Source: Streptomyces olivaceus (GTDB taxonomy: Bacteria; Actinomycetota; Actinomycetes; Streptomycetales; Streptomycetaceae). Taken from it: 64,000 nucleotides of DNA. The position numbers and the translations under genes are program-made. Positions 1 through 7,653 of the stretch are shown one piece after another. The notes under the pieces are model-generated. The model was given only the letters and a program-made list of their open reading frames with translations. It was not told where the DNA came from and did no database searches. Location of the stretch: the NCBI RefSeq assembly GCF_000721235.1, contig NZ_JOFH01000014.1, forward strand, positions 326,494 through 390,493, in the 5' to 3' direction. Within the stretch, counting starts at the first letter, position 1, and every line of letters begins with the position of its first letter.

Positions 1-451
1 TCTCGGGGGAGCGGCCGGTCGTCCAGCGGCACTCGCGGGCCACGGTGTCCATGTCGGCGACATAGGTGCCGACGTCGCAGGCGGTGACGTACCGGCCGCC
101 GAGCGAGGCGACGAACCGGCCGTAGGCGAGGAGCAGTTCCTCGCTCTTGAGCTGCGTCGGGTCGCCGATGATCACGGCCTTGCCGCCGCCGTGGTCCAGA
201 CCGGCCATGGCGTTCTTGTACGACATCCCGCGCGCGAGGTTCAGCGCGTCGGTGACGGCCTCCGCCTCGCTCGCGTACGGATAGAAGCGGGTGCCGCCGA
301 GCGCGGGGCCCAGCGCGGTGGAGTGGATGGCGATGACGGCCTTCAGGCCGCTGGCGCGGTCCTGGCAGAGCACGACTTGCTCATGACCCCCCTGGTCCGA
401 GTGGAACAGGGTGTGCAGTACATCAGCAGGTGCGCCGGTTACGTCGGTCAC
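1..451 (-). CDS. vdh: Valine (Glu/Leu/Phe/Val-type) dehydrogenase, N-terminal part
   Basis: NAD-dependent oxidative deamination of branched-chain amino acids, a catabolic source of acyl-CoA precursors in Streptomyces. About 150 N-terminal residues are present and the 3' end is cut by the window edge. Visible are the substrate-binding glycine-rich stretch [14 protein letters not shown], the [17 protein letters not shown] segment with the catalytic lysine region, and [15 protein letters not shown] chose GTG at 451 ([16 protein letters not shown]) because AGGAG stands seven bases upstream. It is divergent from the next gene across about 220 bases that must hold both promoters. Family assignment is very secure; 'valine' rather than leucine/phenylalanine rests on close resemblance to remembered Streptomyces Vdh. 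Confidence 0.93.
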   Translation of the reverse strand, partial: MTDVTGAPADVLHTLFHSDQGGHEQVVLCQDRASGLKAVIAIHSTALGPALGGTRFYPYASEAEAVTDALNLARGMSYKNAMAGLDHGGGKAVIIGDPTQLKSEELLLAYGRFVASLGGRYVTACDVGTYVADMDTVARECRWTTGRSPE

Positions 452-669
452 GGTGGTGACTCCTGTGTAGGTGCGGCGGGTCGAGACGGTCCCCGTGCGG
501 GTGGCGGGGACTCTGGCACGAGATTAGGGCCTGGGGGCGCGGGTCCGCCGCACAGTGCTCAGGATCACCTCCGCAAGGAGTACGGGCGTGCGAGGATTCG
601 AGGGGTTCCCGTGCGTTCGTGATCCGTTCCCGCAGGTTTTCGCAGCGGTGCGCGGGGGAGGGAGCAGGC

Positions 670-1521
670 GTGCCCAAGGTGTCCTCGGTGATCGTCCCCT
701 ACGCGGCGTACCTGCGTGTGTACGAGCCGCTGGCCGCCTTCCCCGACGCGGAACGCGCCCACTGGACCCGTTACGCCCGCCGCTCCGACCTGCCCTCCTA
801 CCAGGACGAGCTGCGCCGCTCCCTGGCCGATCTGCTGCCCACCCCGCCGGTGGCCGTGCGGGTGCACGAGAGCGCCGACGCCTTCGTGACCGAGGTCGAC
901 GGTGTGGTCTGCGTCTGCCCCTGGCGGACCCGGCTGCGCGGCTGGCAGGCCCTGGGCGAGCTGACCGGCGACTTCCCGGAGCCCGTCCTCGACGCGCTGA
1001 TCCCGCCGGTCGTGCGCAGGCAGAGCACGCAGGACTACGAACGCTGGCTGGAGCGCAATCCGGACGCCCGCCCCTGGATCCGCACGGCCACCTGGCAGGT
1101 GCCGATCAACTGGTTCGTGCTGGTCTCCGACGCGGAGCGGGAGTACGACGGGGGCGGCGCCGGCGAGGCCGCGGCCCCGCCCGTGCTGCGCTACCGGACC
1201 CCCATGGTGCAGGCCCGCCGCCGGGTGGCCCGGGGCCTGCGGGCCCTGCGCGAGGCCATGGACGAGGGGCCGCTCATCGACGGCCTGGTGGATGTGGGGC
1301 GCTGGCTGGAGGAGTTCCACCCGCGCTCCCTGGTGGAACTGGACTACGGCGGCCTCGTGCACGCCGTGCCCTCCGGGGACTTGGCCGACGACCACTCCGC
1401 GGCGGACGTGGCCGAGGGGATCGAGGCGCTGCGCCACGGTGATCCGGCCACGGCGGGGGCGGCTTACGGGCGCCTCGTGGAGCGCTGGCGGGGGGTCCGG
1501 GACCGGCGGTCCGCGAACTGA
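670..1521 (+). CDS. Conserved hypothetical protein next to bldC
   Basis: 283-residue soluble protein with no domain I can name. It is rich in Arg/Trp, with a DARPWIRTATWQVPINWFVLV core and no signal peptide or membrane segment. GTG at 670 is favoured because GGAGGG lies about seven bases upstream; an earlier ATG at 619 would add 17 unconvincing residues. It sits between vdh and bldC, the position of SCO4090 in S. coelicolor (from memory). A hairpin at 1694-1727 may end its transcript. The codon pattern is clearly coding; function unknown. Confidence 0.85.
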   Translation: MPKVSSVIVPYAAYLRVYEPLAAFPDAERAHWTRYARRSDLPSYQDELRRSLADLLPTPPVAVRVHESADAFVTEVDGVVCVCPWRTRLRGWQALGELTGDFPEPVLDALIPPVVRRQSTQDYERWLERNPDARPWIRTATWQVPINWFVLVSDAEREYDGGGAGEAAAPPVLRYRTPMVQARRRVARGLRALREAMDEGPLIDGLVDVGRWLEEFHPRSLVELDYGGLVHAVPSGDLADDHSAADVAEGIEALRHGDPATAGAAYGRLVERWRGVRDRRSAN

Positions 1522-1693
1522 CGTTTGACGTACCGCTCGATGTGGGGTTTCGTCTTTCGATCCGACATGTGTTCGGTGTGGGCTGATGTTCCCTCAACAA
1601 GGGACGTAGGTCCCGATCCGGGCGTATGCGTCAAGCGTGACGGACTGCACGTACATCACTCTTGCGCCGCTTCCCCCTCCTCATGCCAAAATA

Positions 1694-1727
1694 GGACAAG
1701 GAGCCCGGGGAGGGCTCCTTCCGTCCT
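1694..1727 (+). terminator. Possible terminator after the hypothetical gene
   Basis: AAGGAGCCC and GGGCTCCTT form a nine-pair stem around a five-base loop (1698-1720), extended outward by AGGAC/GTCCT. There is no long U-tract, and it lies about 170 bases past the stop at 1521, so the assignment is tentative. Confidence 0.45.
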
Positions 1728-1807
1728 CTTGTGATGCACTGTGGGCGGAATCTCAGCATTGCGCGCTTTGGGGGGTCTGATGACAGGTCGGGCGACCCCT
1801 GATCATT

Positions 1808-1826
1808 CTGTGACTGATCGTCACAG
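1808..1826. promoter_or_regulatory. Inverted repeat CTGTGAC-N5-GTCACAG upstream of bldC
   Basis: Perfect 7-bp arms separated by TGATC, about 240 bases before the bldC start. A second arrangement, GTCAC-AGAGGA-GTGAC (1820-1835), shares the right arm. Both resemble Crp-like or BldD-like operators. The symmetry is seen directly; the regulator is inference. Confidence 0.45.
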
Positions 1827-2028
1827 AGGAGTGACTGTCCGCTATGGCATGGTCCATCGGCTTCCGTCGGTGATGAACACCTGGGAGGGCAATTCCATCG
1901 GTTTGGCCGACGCGGCTGGACAGATGGTGTAGTTGTAGTGCCGAGGACAAGCCGTTCGTCCTATAACCGACTCGACTCGCGTCCGCTCATTTCGGGCAAC
2001 GTGGGTCAAGGTGCAGAATTTAGAGGAA

Positions 2029-2050
2029 AGAACCGAGAAGGTTCGGTTCT
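2029..2050 (+). promoter_or_regulatory. Stem-loop in the bldC leader next to the ribosome binding site
   Basis: AGAACCGA and TCGGTTCT form a perfect 8-bp stem with a six-base loop, ending a few bases before the GAGGAGG Shine-Dalgarno of bldC. It could influence ribosome access; no ligand is implied. Confidence 0.4.
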
Positions 2051-2066
2051 CCCGAGGAGGCCGCTC

Positions 2067-2273
2067 ATGACCGCTCGCACCCCTGATGCCGAGCCGCTGC
2101 TGACCCCGGCTGAGGTCGCCACCATGTTCCGCGTCGACCCGAAGACGGTCACGCGCTGGGCGAAGGCCGGCAAGCTCACGTCGATCCGCACGCTCGGCGG
2201 GCATCGCCGCTACCGCGAAGCCGAGGTCCGCGCCCTGCTCGCGGGCATTCCGCAGCAGCGCAGCGAAGCCTGA
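2067..2273 (+). CDS. bldC: BldC, small MerR-like developmental DNA-binding protein
   Basis: 68-residue DNA-binding protein consisting almost entirely of a MerR-type winged helix-turn-helix: LLTPAEVATMFRVDPKTVTRW, then TLGGHRRYREAEVRALL. Length and sequence match Streptomyces BldC, which binds direct AT-rich repeats cooperatively and holds back entry into aerial growth while controlling secondary-metabolite genes. ATG at 2067 follows GAGGAGG with ideal spacing and gives the family's exact length; a longer upstream frame is not needed. It stands alone, with a strong intrinsic terminator at 2376-2415. Upstream inverted repeats suggest transcriptional control. Confidence 0.97.
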   Translation: MTARTPDAEPLLTPAEVATMFRVDPKTVTRWAKAGKLTSIRTLGGHRRYREAEVRALLAGIPQQRSEA

Positions 2274-2722
2274 ACAACTGAATAACCGGGCAAAACGGCA
2301 GGTCCCCCATCTGTCGAGGCGCCTGGAACACAGCTTCAAGCGACGCCGTTCCTGCCCCAACAGGGGTGCGTCGTTGATCGCGCTGGACTCCGCCGGGTCC
2401 AGCGCGATCTTTTTGTGTCCGGCCCCGTGTCCGCCGGTGGAGTGCCTGGTCGACTGTGGTGGACTGCCGGGTCGCCCTGTGAGCGGCCTTGTCGGAGTCT
2501 GGGGAGGGGTGTCGGATCGGCTGTGCGAGTACTGCGAGTGTTGGTGCAATTGCACATATTAAATTGACCGGTTGTAGGAGCTTGGTAAGTGCCACGGTTC
2601 CGGAAACTCATGGGGTGACACCCATCACACGGCAGGGTGGTTGTTGATCCCGGCGTCCGTGCGCTATTGGAGGCCTGACCTCCAGGAGGTCTGCGGGGCA
2701 AGGGTGTTGGGGCCGGCAGGCA
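2274..2722. other. Intergenic region between bldC and the small CxxC gene
   Basis: About 450 bases with only the bldC terminator recognisable. Around 2540-2600 there is a locally AT-richer stretch (TGCACATATTAAATTGACC). No gene supported. Confidence 0.6.
2376..2415 (+). terminator. Intrinsic terminator of bldC
   Basis: GATCGCGCTGGAC pairs perfectly with GTCCAGCGCGATC around an eight-base loop and is followed by five T residues, a textbook terminator about 100 bases after the bldC stop. Confidence 0.9.
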
Positions 2723-2932
2723 TCAGGCCGTGGGGGCGCTCCCGTCCTCGACGCCTTCTTGACGTCCCGTCGGTAACTGTGCGACGGGAAGCCGCGGCGC
2801 CGGAGCGTCCAGTGCGAGCCGCAGCAGCCGGTGGCAGATCGGGCAGTGCCGCGTCGCATGGCCGTACGACGACGCGGCCGACAGATGCGCGCGGAGCAGG
2901 GCCCGCGTCTCGTGCCTGACCGATGCCGCCAT
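2723..2932 (-). CDS. Small CxxC protein (DUF6274-like)
   Basis: 69-residue protein beginning MAASVRHETRALLRAHL and containing RHCPICHRLLRL, a single CxxC knuckle followed by a basic/leucine stretch. It resembles small conserved Streptomyces proteins I know as DUF6274; function unknown. ATG at 2932 is preceded by GGAGG six bases upstream. The frame remains open far upstream but reads through the tRNA-Asp gene there, so the short form is right. The CxxC could bind zinc in a dimer, which is inference. Confidence 0.65.
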   Translation of the reverse strand: MAASVRHETRALLRAHLSAASSYGHATRHCPICHRLLRLALDAPAPRLPVAQLPTGRQEGVEDGSAPTA

Positions 2933-3092
2933 ACGCCGCCTCCAGGGGGCCGCACGGGGAGCTTGCCCTGTCTTTGGAGTACCGAGCGAATGTGACGCCG
3001 TCAAGGCCGCGAGAGGGGCACTGAGGGCCTCTGGGGGCGCGAGGGGCTGGGGAGTTGGGAGAGGGTGCGCCGAGCGCTGAATGCTGGGCATC

Positions 3093-3122
3093 GGGTGCGG
3101 GGGTGCGGGGGTGCGGGGGTGC
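3093..3122. repeat. Short tandem repeat, unit GGTGCGGG
   Basis: Three consecutive near-perfect copies of an 8-bp unit ending at GGTGCA, in non-coding DNA just before a terminator. Probably a slippage-prone microsatellite. Confidence 0.7.
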
Positions 3123-3125
3123 ACG

Positions 3126-3157
3126 AAAAAGCCCCGTGTCGATGATCGACACGGGGC
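3126..3157 (-). terminator. Terminator 2 in the tRNA-Asp region
   Basis: On the minus strand GCCCCGTGTCGAT and its complement form a perfect 13-bp stem with a one-base centre (3131-3157), followed by five T residues. It directly follows the tRNA-Asp 3' fragment, as terminator 1 follows the intact gene. Confidence 0.85.
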
Positions 3158-3161
3158 TTGA

Positions 3162-3182
3162 CTGCGGTCCTGACGGGATTTG
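3162..3182 (-). repeat. 21-bp remnant of tRNA-Asp 3' end
   Basis: These 21 bases are identical to the 3' end of the intact tRNA-Asp at 3281-3301 (acceptor arm and T-arm), and the match stops abruptly after CTGCGGTCCTGACGGGATTTG. It lies 119 bp downstream of the intact gene and has its own terminator. This pattern fits either a decayed tandem tRNA or one half of an attachment site left by an integrative element. Confidence 0.75.
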
Positions 3183-3243
3183 CCGTGTCGGACTGCGGCT
3201 GCGCCGCGGGCGCGGCCTGCGGTCTGGGGGTGGTTCGGGCACG

Positions 3244-3276
3244 GGAAAGCCCCGCACCGTTTGAACGGTACGGGGC
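3244..3276 (-). terminator. Terminator 1, after tRNA-Asp
   Basis: On the minus strand a GC-rich stem of about 12 pairs with one mismatch (3249-3276) and a TTT tail, seven bases after the tRNA 3' end. Confidence 0.8.
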
Positions 3277-3283
3277 CTCGCTG

Positions 3284-3358
3284 CGGTCCTGACGGGATTT
3301 GAACCCGCGGCCTCCACCTTGACAGGGTGGCGAGCACTCCAAACTGCTCCACAGGACC
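3284..3358 (-). tRNA. tRNA-Asp (GTC)
   Basis: 75-base cloverleaf reading GGTCCTGTGGAGCAG on the minus strand, with a 5-bp anticodon stem around CTGTCAA (anticodon GTC), a GGTTCAAATCC T-arm and a matching GGTCCTG/CAGGACC acceptor. CCA is not encoded. An identical gene lies at 29591-29665. Confidence 0.95.
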
Positions 3359-3451
3359 AGGTTTCGCGGCGCGTCTTCTGCGTTGCGCTGCGAAAAGAGA
3401 CTGTACAGGAGGGCGGGCCACCGGTCGAACTCACCCTCCGTGCAGGCCCCG

Positions 3452-6400
3452 TCACGGCGCGAGGGCGTCGATGGCCTTCACGATCCGCTTGTCGGAAACG
3501 GGGTACGCCGTGCCCAGCGCGTGCGCGAAATAGCTGACCCGGAGCTCCTCGATCATCCAGCGCACGTCCAGTACCTGCTGCGGAACCGGCCGGCCCCGCG
3601 GCATCTGCTCAAGGAGCCACGCGTACTCGTCGCGCATCTCGTGCACCTTCTCCATGCGCGAGGTGTCCCGCGGGACCCCGGTCGGCATCTGCTGCAGCCG
3701 CCGGTCCGCCGCGACCAGGTAGCGCAGCAGGTCCGGCAGCCGCCGGATGCCCGCCTCCGTCACGAAGCCCGGCTTCACCAGCGCGTCCAACTGCGCGCGC
3801 ACGTCCTGGAGGTTCGCCAGCAGCGCCGGGCTGCGCACGGACTTCAGCCGGCGCTCACAGGCCTGCCAGGCGGCCAGCACCTGCTGCACCTGGCCCACCG
3901 TACGTACGGTCGTGTCGACGATCTCCGCGCGGACCTTGTCGTAGAGCTTCCGGTACGACTCCTCGTCCCACGCCGGGCCGCCGAAGTCCGCGACGAGCTT
4001 GTCCGCCGCGGCCGTCGCGCAGTCGTCGAACAGCGCCTGGATCGAGCCGTGCGGATTCGCGGACAGCCCCAGCTTCTGCTGGTTGGTGAGCTTCTCGGAC
4101 GCGAACTTCGCCGGGTTGACCGGGATGTTGCGCAGGATCAGCCGGCGCGTGCCCTTCCACATGGCCTGCGCCTGCTCGGCCTCGGTGTCGAAGAGCCGTA
4201 CCGAGACGGTGTTCGCCTTCGGCCCGTCGTCCACCAGCGCCGGGTACGCCCTCACGGGCTGACCGGCCCGGCGCGTCTCGAAGACCCGGGAGAGCGTGCC
4301 GATGGTCCAGTCCGTCAGACCCGTACGCTCCAGCGACTCGCCGCCACTGCGCACGGCGGTGGCCGCGGCCGCCTGCGACAGCGCCTTGCGGGCCTTCGGC
4401 CGCAGCTGCAGCTTCAGTGCCTCCAGGTCCTTGTCCTCCGCCAGCTTGCGCCGCCGCTCGTCGACGATCCGGAACGTGATCTTCAGATGGTCGGGCACCT
4501 TGGCCCAGTCGAAGTCCTCCGCCTCCAGCGGCACCCCCACCCTGCGCTTCAGCTCCCGCGCCATGGTCACCGCCAGCGGCTCCTGAAGGGGTACGGCCCG
4601 GTCCAGGAACGCCTGCGCGTAGTTCGGCGCCGGGACGTAGTGCCGGCGGATCGGCTTCGGCAGGGACCGGATCAGCTCCGTGACGACCTGCTCCCGCAGC
4701 CCCGGGATCTGCCAGTCGAAGCCCTCGTCCGCGACCTGGTTGAGCACCTGCAGCGGCACGTGCACGGTCACGCCGTCCGCGTCCGCACCCGGCTCGAACT
4801 GGTACGTCACCCGGAACTTCAGCGGACCCTGGCGCCAGGTATCCGGATAGTCGTCCTTGGTGACCGCCCCCGCCTTCTCGTTGATGAGCATCTCGCGCTC
4901 GAAGTCGAGGAAGTCCGGCTGGTCGTGCCGCTTGTGCTTCCACCAGGAGTCGAAGTGCGCACCGGAGACGACGTGTTCGGGCACCCGCTGGTCGTAGAAG
5001 TCGTACAGCGTCTCGTCGTCGACCAGGATGTCCCGGCGCCGCGCCCGGTGCTCCAGCTCCTCGACCTCCGTCAGGAGCCTGCGGTTGTCCGCGAAGAACT
5101 TGTGGTGCGTGCGCCAGTCGCCCTCCACCAGGGCGTTGCGGATGAACAGCTCACGGCTGACCTCCGGGTCGATCCGCCCGTAGTTCACCTTGCGCTGGGC
5201 CACGATCGGCACGCCGTACAGCGTCACCTTCTCGTACGCCATCACGGCCGCCTGGTCCTTCTCCCAGTGCGGCTCGCTGTAGGTGTGCTTGAGGAGGTGC
5301 CCGGCGAGCGGCTCCACCCACTCCGGCTCGATCTTCGCGTTGACGCGGGCCCACAGGCGGGACGTCTCCACCAGCTCCGCCGACATCACGAACCGCGGCG
5401 GCTTCTTGAACAGCGCCGACCCCGGGAAGATCGCGAACTTGGCGCTGCGCGCGCCCAGGTACTCGTTCTTCGCGCCCTCCTTCACGTCCTTCATGCCGAC
5501 GTGGGAGAGGAGTCCCGCCAGCAGCGAGACGTGCACGCGGTCGCCGGGGGCGTCGTCGTCGTTGAGGCGGATGCCCATCTGCTTGGCGACCGTGCGCAGC
5601 TGCGTGTAGATGTCCTGCCACTCGCGGATCCGCAGGAAGTTCAGGTACTCCTGCTTGCACATCCGGCGGAAGGACGACGAGCCCCGCTCCTTCTGCTGCT
5701 CGCGCAGATACCGCCAGAGGTTGAGGAAGGCCAGGAAGTCGCTGGTCTCGTCCTTGAAGCGGGCGTGCTGCTGGTCGGCCTGCGCCTGCTTCTCCGCCGG
5801 CCGCTCCCGCGGGTCCTGGATGGACAGCGCCGCCGCTATGACCATGACCTCGCGGGCGCAGCCGTTGCGGTCGGCCTCCAGGACCATCCGCGCCAGCCGC
5901 GGGTCGACGGGCAGCTGGGCCAGCTTGCGGCCGGTGTCGGTCAGCCGCTTGCGCACGTCCTTCTGCGCCGGGTCGAGCGCGCCCAGCTCCTGGAGGAGCT
6001 GTACGCCGTCGCGGATGTTGCGGTGGTCCGGCGGGTCGATGAAGGGGAACTTCTCGATGTCGCCCAGGCCCGCCGCGGTCATCTGCAGGATGACGGAGGC
6101 GAGGTTGGTCCGCAGGATCTCCGCGTCCGTGAACTCCGGGCGCGCGTCGAAGTCGTCCTCGGAGTACAGCCGGACGCAGATGCCGTCGCTGGTCCGCCCG
6201 CAGCGGCCCTTGCGCTGGTTGGCGCTGGCCTGCGAGACCGGCTCGATCGGCAGCCGCTGCACCTTGGTGCGGTGGCTGTACCGGGAGATCCGGGCGAACC
6301 CGGGGTCGATGACGTACTTGATGCCCGGCACGGTCAGCGACGTCTCGGCGACGTTGGTCGCGAGCACGATCCGCCGCCCCGAGTGCCGCTGGAACACCCG

Positions 6401-7405
6401 GTGCTGCTCCGCGTGCGACAACCGCGCATACAGGGGAAGCACCTCGGTGCCTCTGTACTTCTTCTTCTCCAGCGCGTCCGCCGTGTCCCGGATCTCCCGC
6501 TCGCCGGAGAGGAAGACGAGGATGTCTCCGTTCCCCTCGCCCATCAGCTCCTCGACGGCGTCGGTGATCGCGGTGATCTGGTCCCGGTCGGCGTCGTCGC
6601 CGTCCTCTTCGAGGAGCGGCCGGTACCGCACCTCCACCGGGTACGTGCGCCCGCTCACCTCGACGATCGGCGCGTCGCCGAAGTGGCGCGAGAAGCGCTC
6701 GGGGTCAATGGTCGCCGACGTGATGACGACCTTCAGGTCCGGCCGCTTGGGCAGCAGCTGGGCGAGGTAACCCAGCAGGAAGTCGATGTTGAGGGACCGC
6801 TCGTGGGCCTCGTCGATGATGATCGTGTCGTAGGCGCGCAGCTCGCGGTCGGTCTGGATCTCGGCGAGCAGGATGCCGTCCGTCATCAGCTTGATGAAGG
6901 TGGACTCGGGATTCACCTGGTCGGTGAAGCGCACCTTCCAGCCGACGGTCTCCCCGAGCGGGGTGTCCAGCTCGTCCGCCACCCGCTCGGCGACGGTGCG
7001 CGCGGCGATCCGGCGGGGCTGGGTGTGCCCGATCATCCCGCGCACGCCGCGGCCCAGCTCCACGCAGATCTTCGGGATCTGCGTGGTCTTGCCGGACCCG
7101 GTCTCACCGGCGACGATCACGACCTGGTGATCGCGGATGGCGGCCGCGATCTCGTCCTTCTTCTGGCTGACGGGCAACTGCGCGGGGTAGCTCACGTCGG
7201 GCACCCGCGCCCGGCGCTCACCGATGCGCTGCTCGGCCTTGGCCACCTCCGCCTCGATCTCGGCGAGGACGGTGGCGCGGGCCTCCGGCTTACGGATCTT
7301 GCGTGCACCCTCCAGCCTGCGGCCGAGCCGGTGCGCGTCGCGCAGCGACAGCTCGGTCAGCCGGGGGGCGAGGGTGCCGAGGGCGGGGGCAGGGTGCGTA
7401 GACAT
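3452..7405 (-). CDS. hrpA: ATP-dependent RNA helicase HrpA
   Basis: 1317-residue DEAH-box helicase, the usual length for bacterial HrpA. Walker A GETGSGKT is at residues 100-107, the DEAH box (IIIDEAHERS) near 198-201 and SAT near 230-232; then come VLATNVAETSLTVPGI, QRKGRCGR (motif VI) and the C-terminal HrpA/OB and DUF3418-like region. Such enzymes remodel RNA and in other bacteria rescue stalled ribosomes. ATG at 7405 gives MSTHPAPALG. It is divergent from the ABC exporter across 244 bases that include a perfect 28-bp palindrome. A conserved core gene, unrelated to the biosynthetic island it borders. Confidence 0.95.
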   Translation of the reverse strand: MSTHPAPALGTLAPRLTELSLRDAHRLGRRLEGARKIRKPEARATVLAEIEAEVAKAEQRIGERRARVPDVSYPAQLPVSQKKDEIAAAIRDHQVVIVAGETGSGKTTQIPKICVELGRGVRGMIGHTQPRRIAARTVAERVADELDTPLGETVGWKVRFTDQVNPESTFIKLMTDGILLAEIQTDRELRAYDTIIIDEAHERSLNIDFLLGYLAQLLPKRPDLKVVITSATIDPERFSRHFGDAPIVEVSGRTYPVEVRYRPLLEEDGDDADRDQITAITDAVEELMGEGNGDILVFLSGEREIRDTADALEKKKYRGTEVLPLYARLSHAEQHRVFQRHSGRRIVLATNVAETSLTVPGIKYVIDPGFARISRYSHRTKVQRLPIEPVSQASANQRKGRCGRTSDGICVRLYSEDDFDARPEFTDAEILRTNLASVILQMTAAGLGDIEKFPFIDPPDHRNIRDGVQLLQELGALDPAQKDVRKRLTDTGRKLAQLPVDPRLARMVLEADRNGCAREVMVIAAALSIQDPRERPAEKQAQADQQHARFKDETSDFLAFLNLWRYLREQQKERGSSSFRRMCKQEYLNFLRIREWQDIYTQLRTVAKQMGIRLNDDDAPGDRVHVSLLAGLLSHVGMKDVKEGAKNEYLGARSAKFAIFPGSALFKKPPRFVMSAELVETSRLWARVNAKIEPEWVEPLAGHLLKHTYSEPHWEKDQAAVMAYEKVTLYGVPIVAQRKVNYGRIDPEVSRELFIRNALVEGDWRTHHKFFADNRRLLTEVEELEHRARRRDILVDDETLYDFYDQRVPEHVVSGAHFDSWWKHKRHDQPDFLDFEREMLINEKAGAVTKDDYPDTWRQGPLKFRVTYQFEPGADADGVTVHVPLQVLNQVADEGFDWQIPGLREQVVTELIRSLPKPIRRHYVPAPNYAQAFLDRAVPLQEPLAVTMARELKRRVGVPLEAEDFDWAKVPDHLKITFRIVDERRRKLAEDKDLEALKLQLRPKARKALSQAAAATAVRSGGESLERTGLTDWTIGTLSRVFETRRAGQPVRAYPALVDDGPKANTVSVRLFDTEAEQAQAMWKGTRRLILRNIPVNPAKFASEKLTNQQKLGLSANPHGSIQALFDDCATAAADKLVADFGGPAWDEESYRKLYDKVRAEIVDTTVRTVGQVQQVLAAWQACERRLKSVRSPALLANLQDVRAQLDALVKPGFVTEAGIRRLPDLLRYLVAADRRLQQMPTGVPRDTSRMEKVHEMRDEYAWLLEQMPRGRPVPQQVLDVRWMIEELRVSYFAHALGTAYPVSDKRIVKAIDALAP

Positions 7406-7452
7406 ACGGGTCCCAGGATCTCATCCCCGGGAAATTACTGGCGAACGCTTTT

Positions 7453-7480
7453 GCCACGGCGCCCGCGCGGGCGCCGTGGC
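7453..7480. promoter_or_regulatory. Perfect 28-bp palindrome between hrpA and the ABC exporter
   Basis: GCCACGGCGCCCGC is followed immediately by its reverse complement, with AAAA next to it in the hrpA direction. It lies 48-75 bases upstream of the hrpA start, so it could be a leader hairpin or attenuator for hrpA, or a large dimer's operator. Confidence 0.5.
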
Positions 7481-7626
7481 GGCGCCGGTTGACAACTGTC
7501 CCCCCTTTCATGACGTGCGTCACCGGCTCCCCCGCTCCGCCCTCCCCGGGCCGTGTCGTCGCCCTACGGTCGGACATCGCCCGCGGTCCACGCGTCGGCG
7601 ACCGGAGCAGGTTACGGAGGAGCGAC

Positions 7627-7653
7627 ATGGACGAACGGGGGCGGCCGCGGTGA
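7627..7653 (+). CDS. 8-codon mini-ORF coupled to the ABC ATPase gene
   Basis: ATG at 7627, preceded by an excellent GGAGGAGCGAC ribosome binding site, encodes MDERGRPR and stops at TGA 7651-7653. That stop overlaps the GTG start of the ABC ATPase as GTGA. The ATPase lacks a good site of its own, so ribosomes probably load here and re-initiate. Whether the peptide itself matters (it has three Arg codons) is unknown. Confidence 0.55.
   Translation: MDERGRPR

Larger units (their letters stand above)
1522..2066. other. Intergenic region upstream of bldC
   Basis: About 545 bases without a credible gene. It holds a hairpin (1694-1727), an inverted repeat (1808-1826) and a leader stem-loop (2029-2050), all listed separately, and is less GC-rich than the flanking genes. 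The bldC promoter should lie here; I did not fix a -10/-35 pair with confidence. Confidence 0.7.
2933..3243. other. Intergenic region with repeats, a terminator and a tRNA remnant
   Basis: No gene supported. It contains an 8-bp tandem repeat (3093-3122), a strong minus-strand terminator (3126-3157) and a 21-bp copy of the tRNA-Asp 3' end (3162-3182), each listed separately. Confidence 0.65.

Noticed and set aside
2608..2955. 115-codon minus frame near the CxxC gene
   Set aside because: Arg-rich shadow in a different frame from the small CxxC protein, which has a good ribosome site and a conserved-looking motif.
3093..3122. Possible CRISPR-like repeats
   Set aside because: Only an 8-bp unit with no spacers; no CRISPR array or cas gene anywhere in the window.
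3383..7492. Very long open frame (1369 codons) on the + strand over hrpA
   Set aside because: High-GC antisense shadow of hrpA; its sequence is Arg/Leu/His-rich without domains, whereas the minus frame shows complete helicase motifs.
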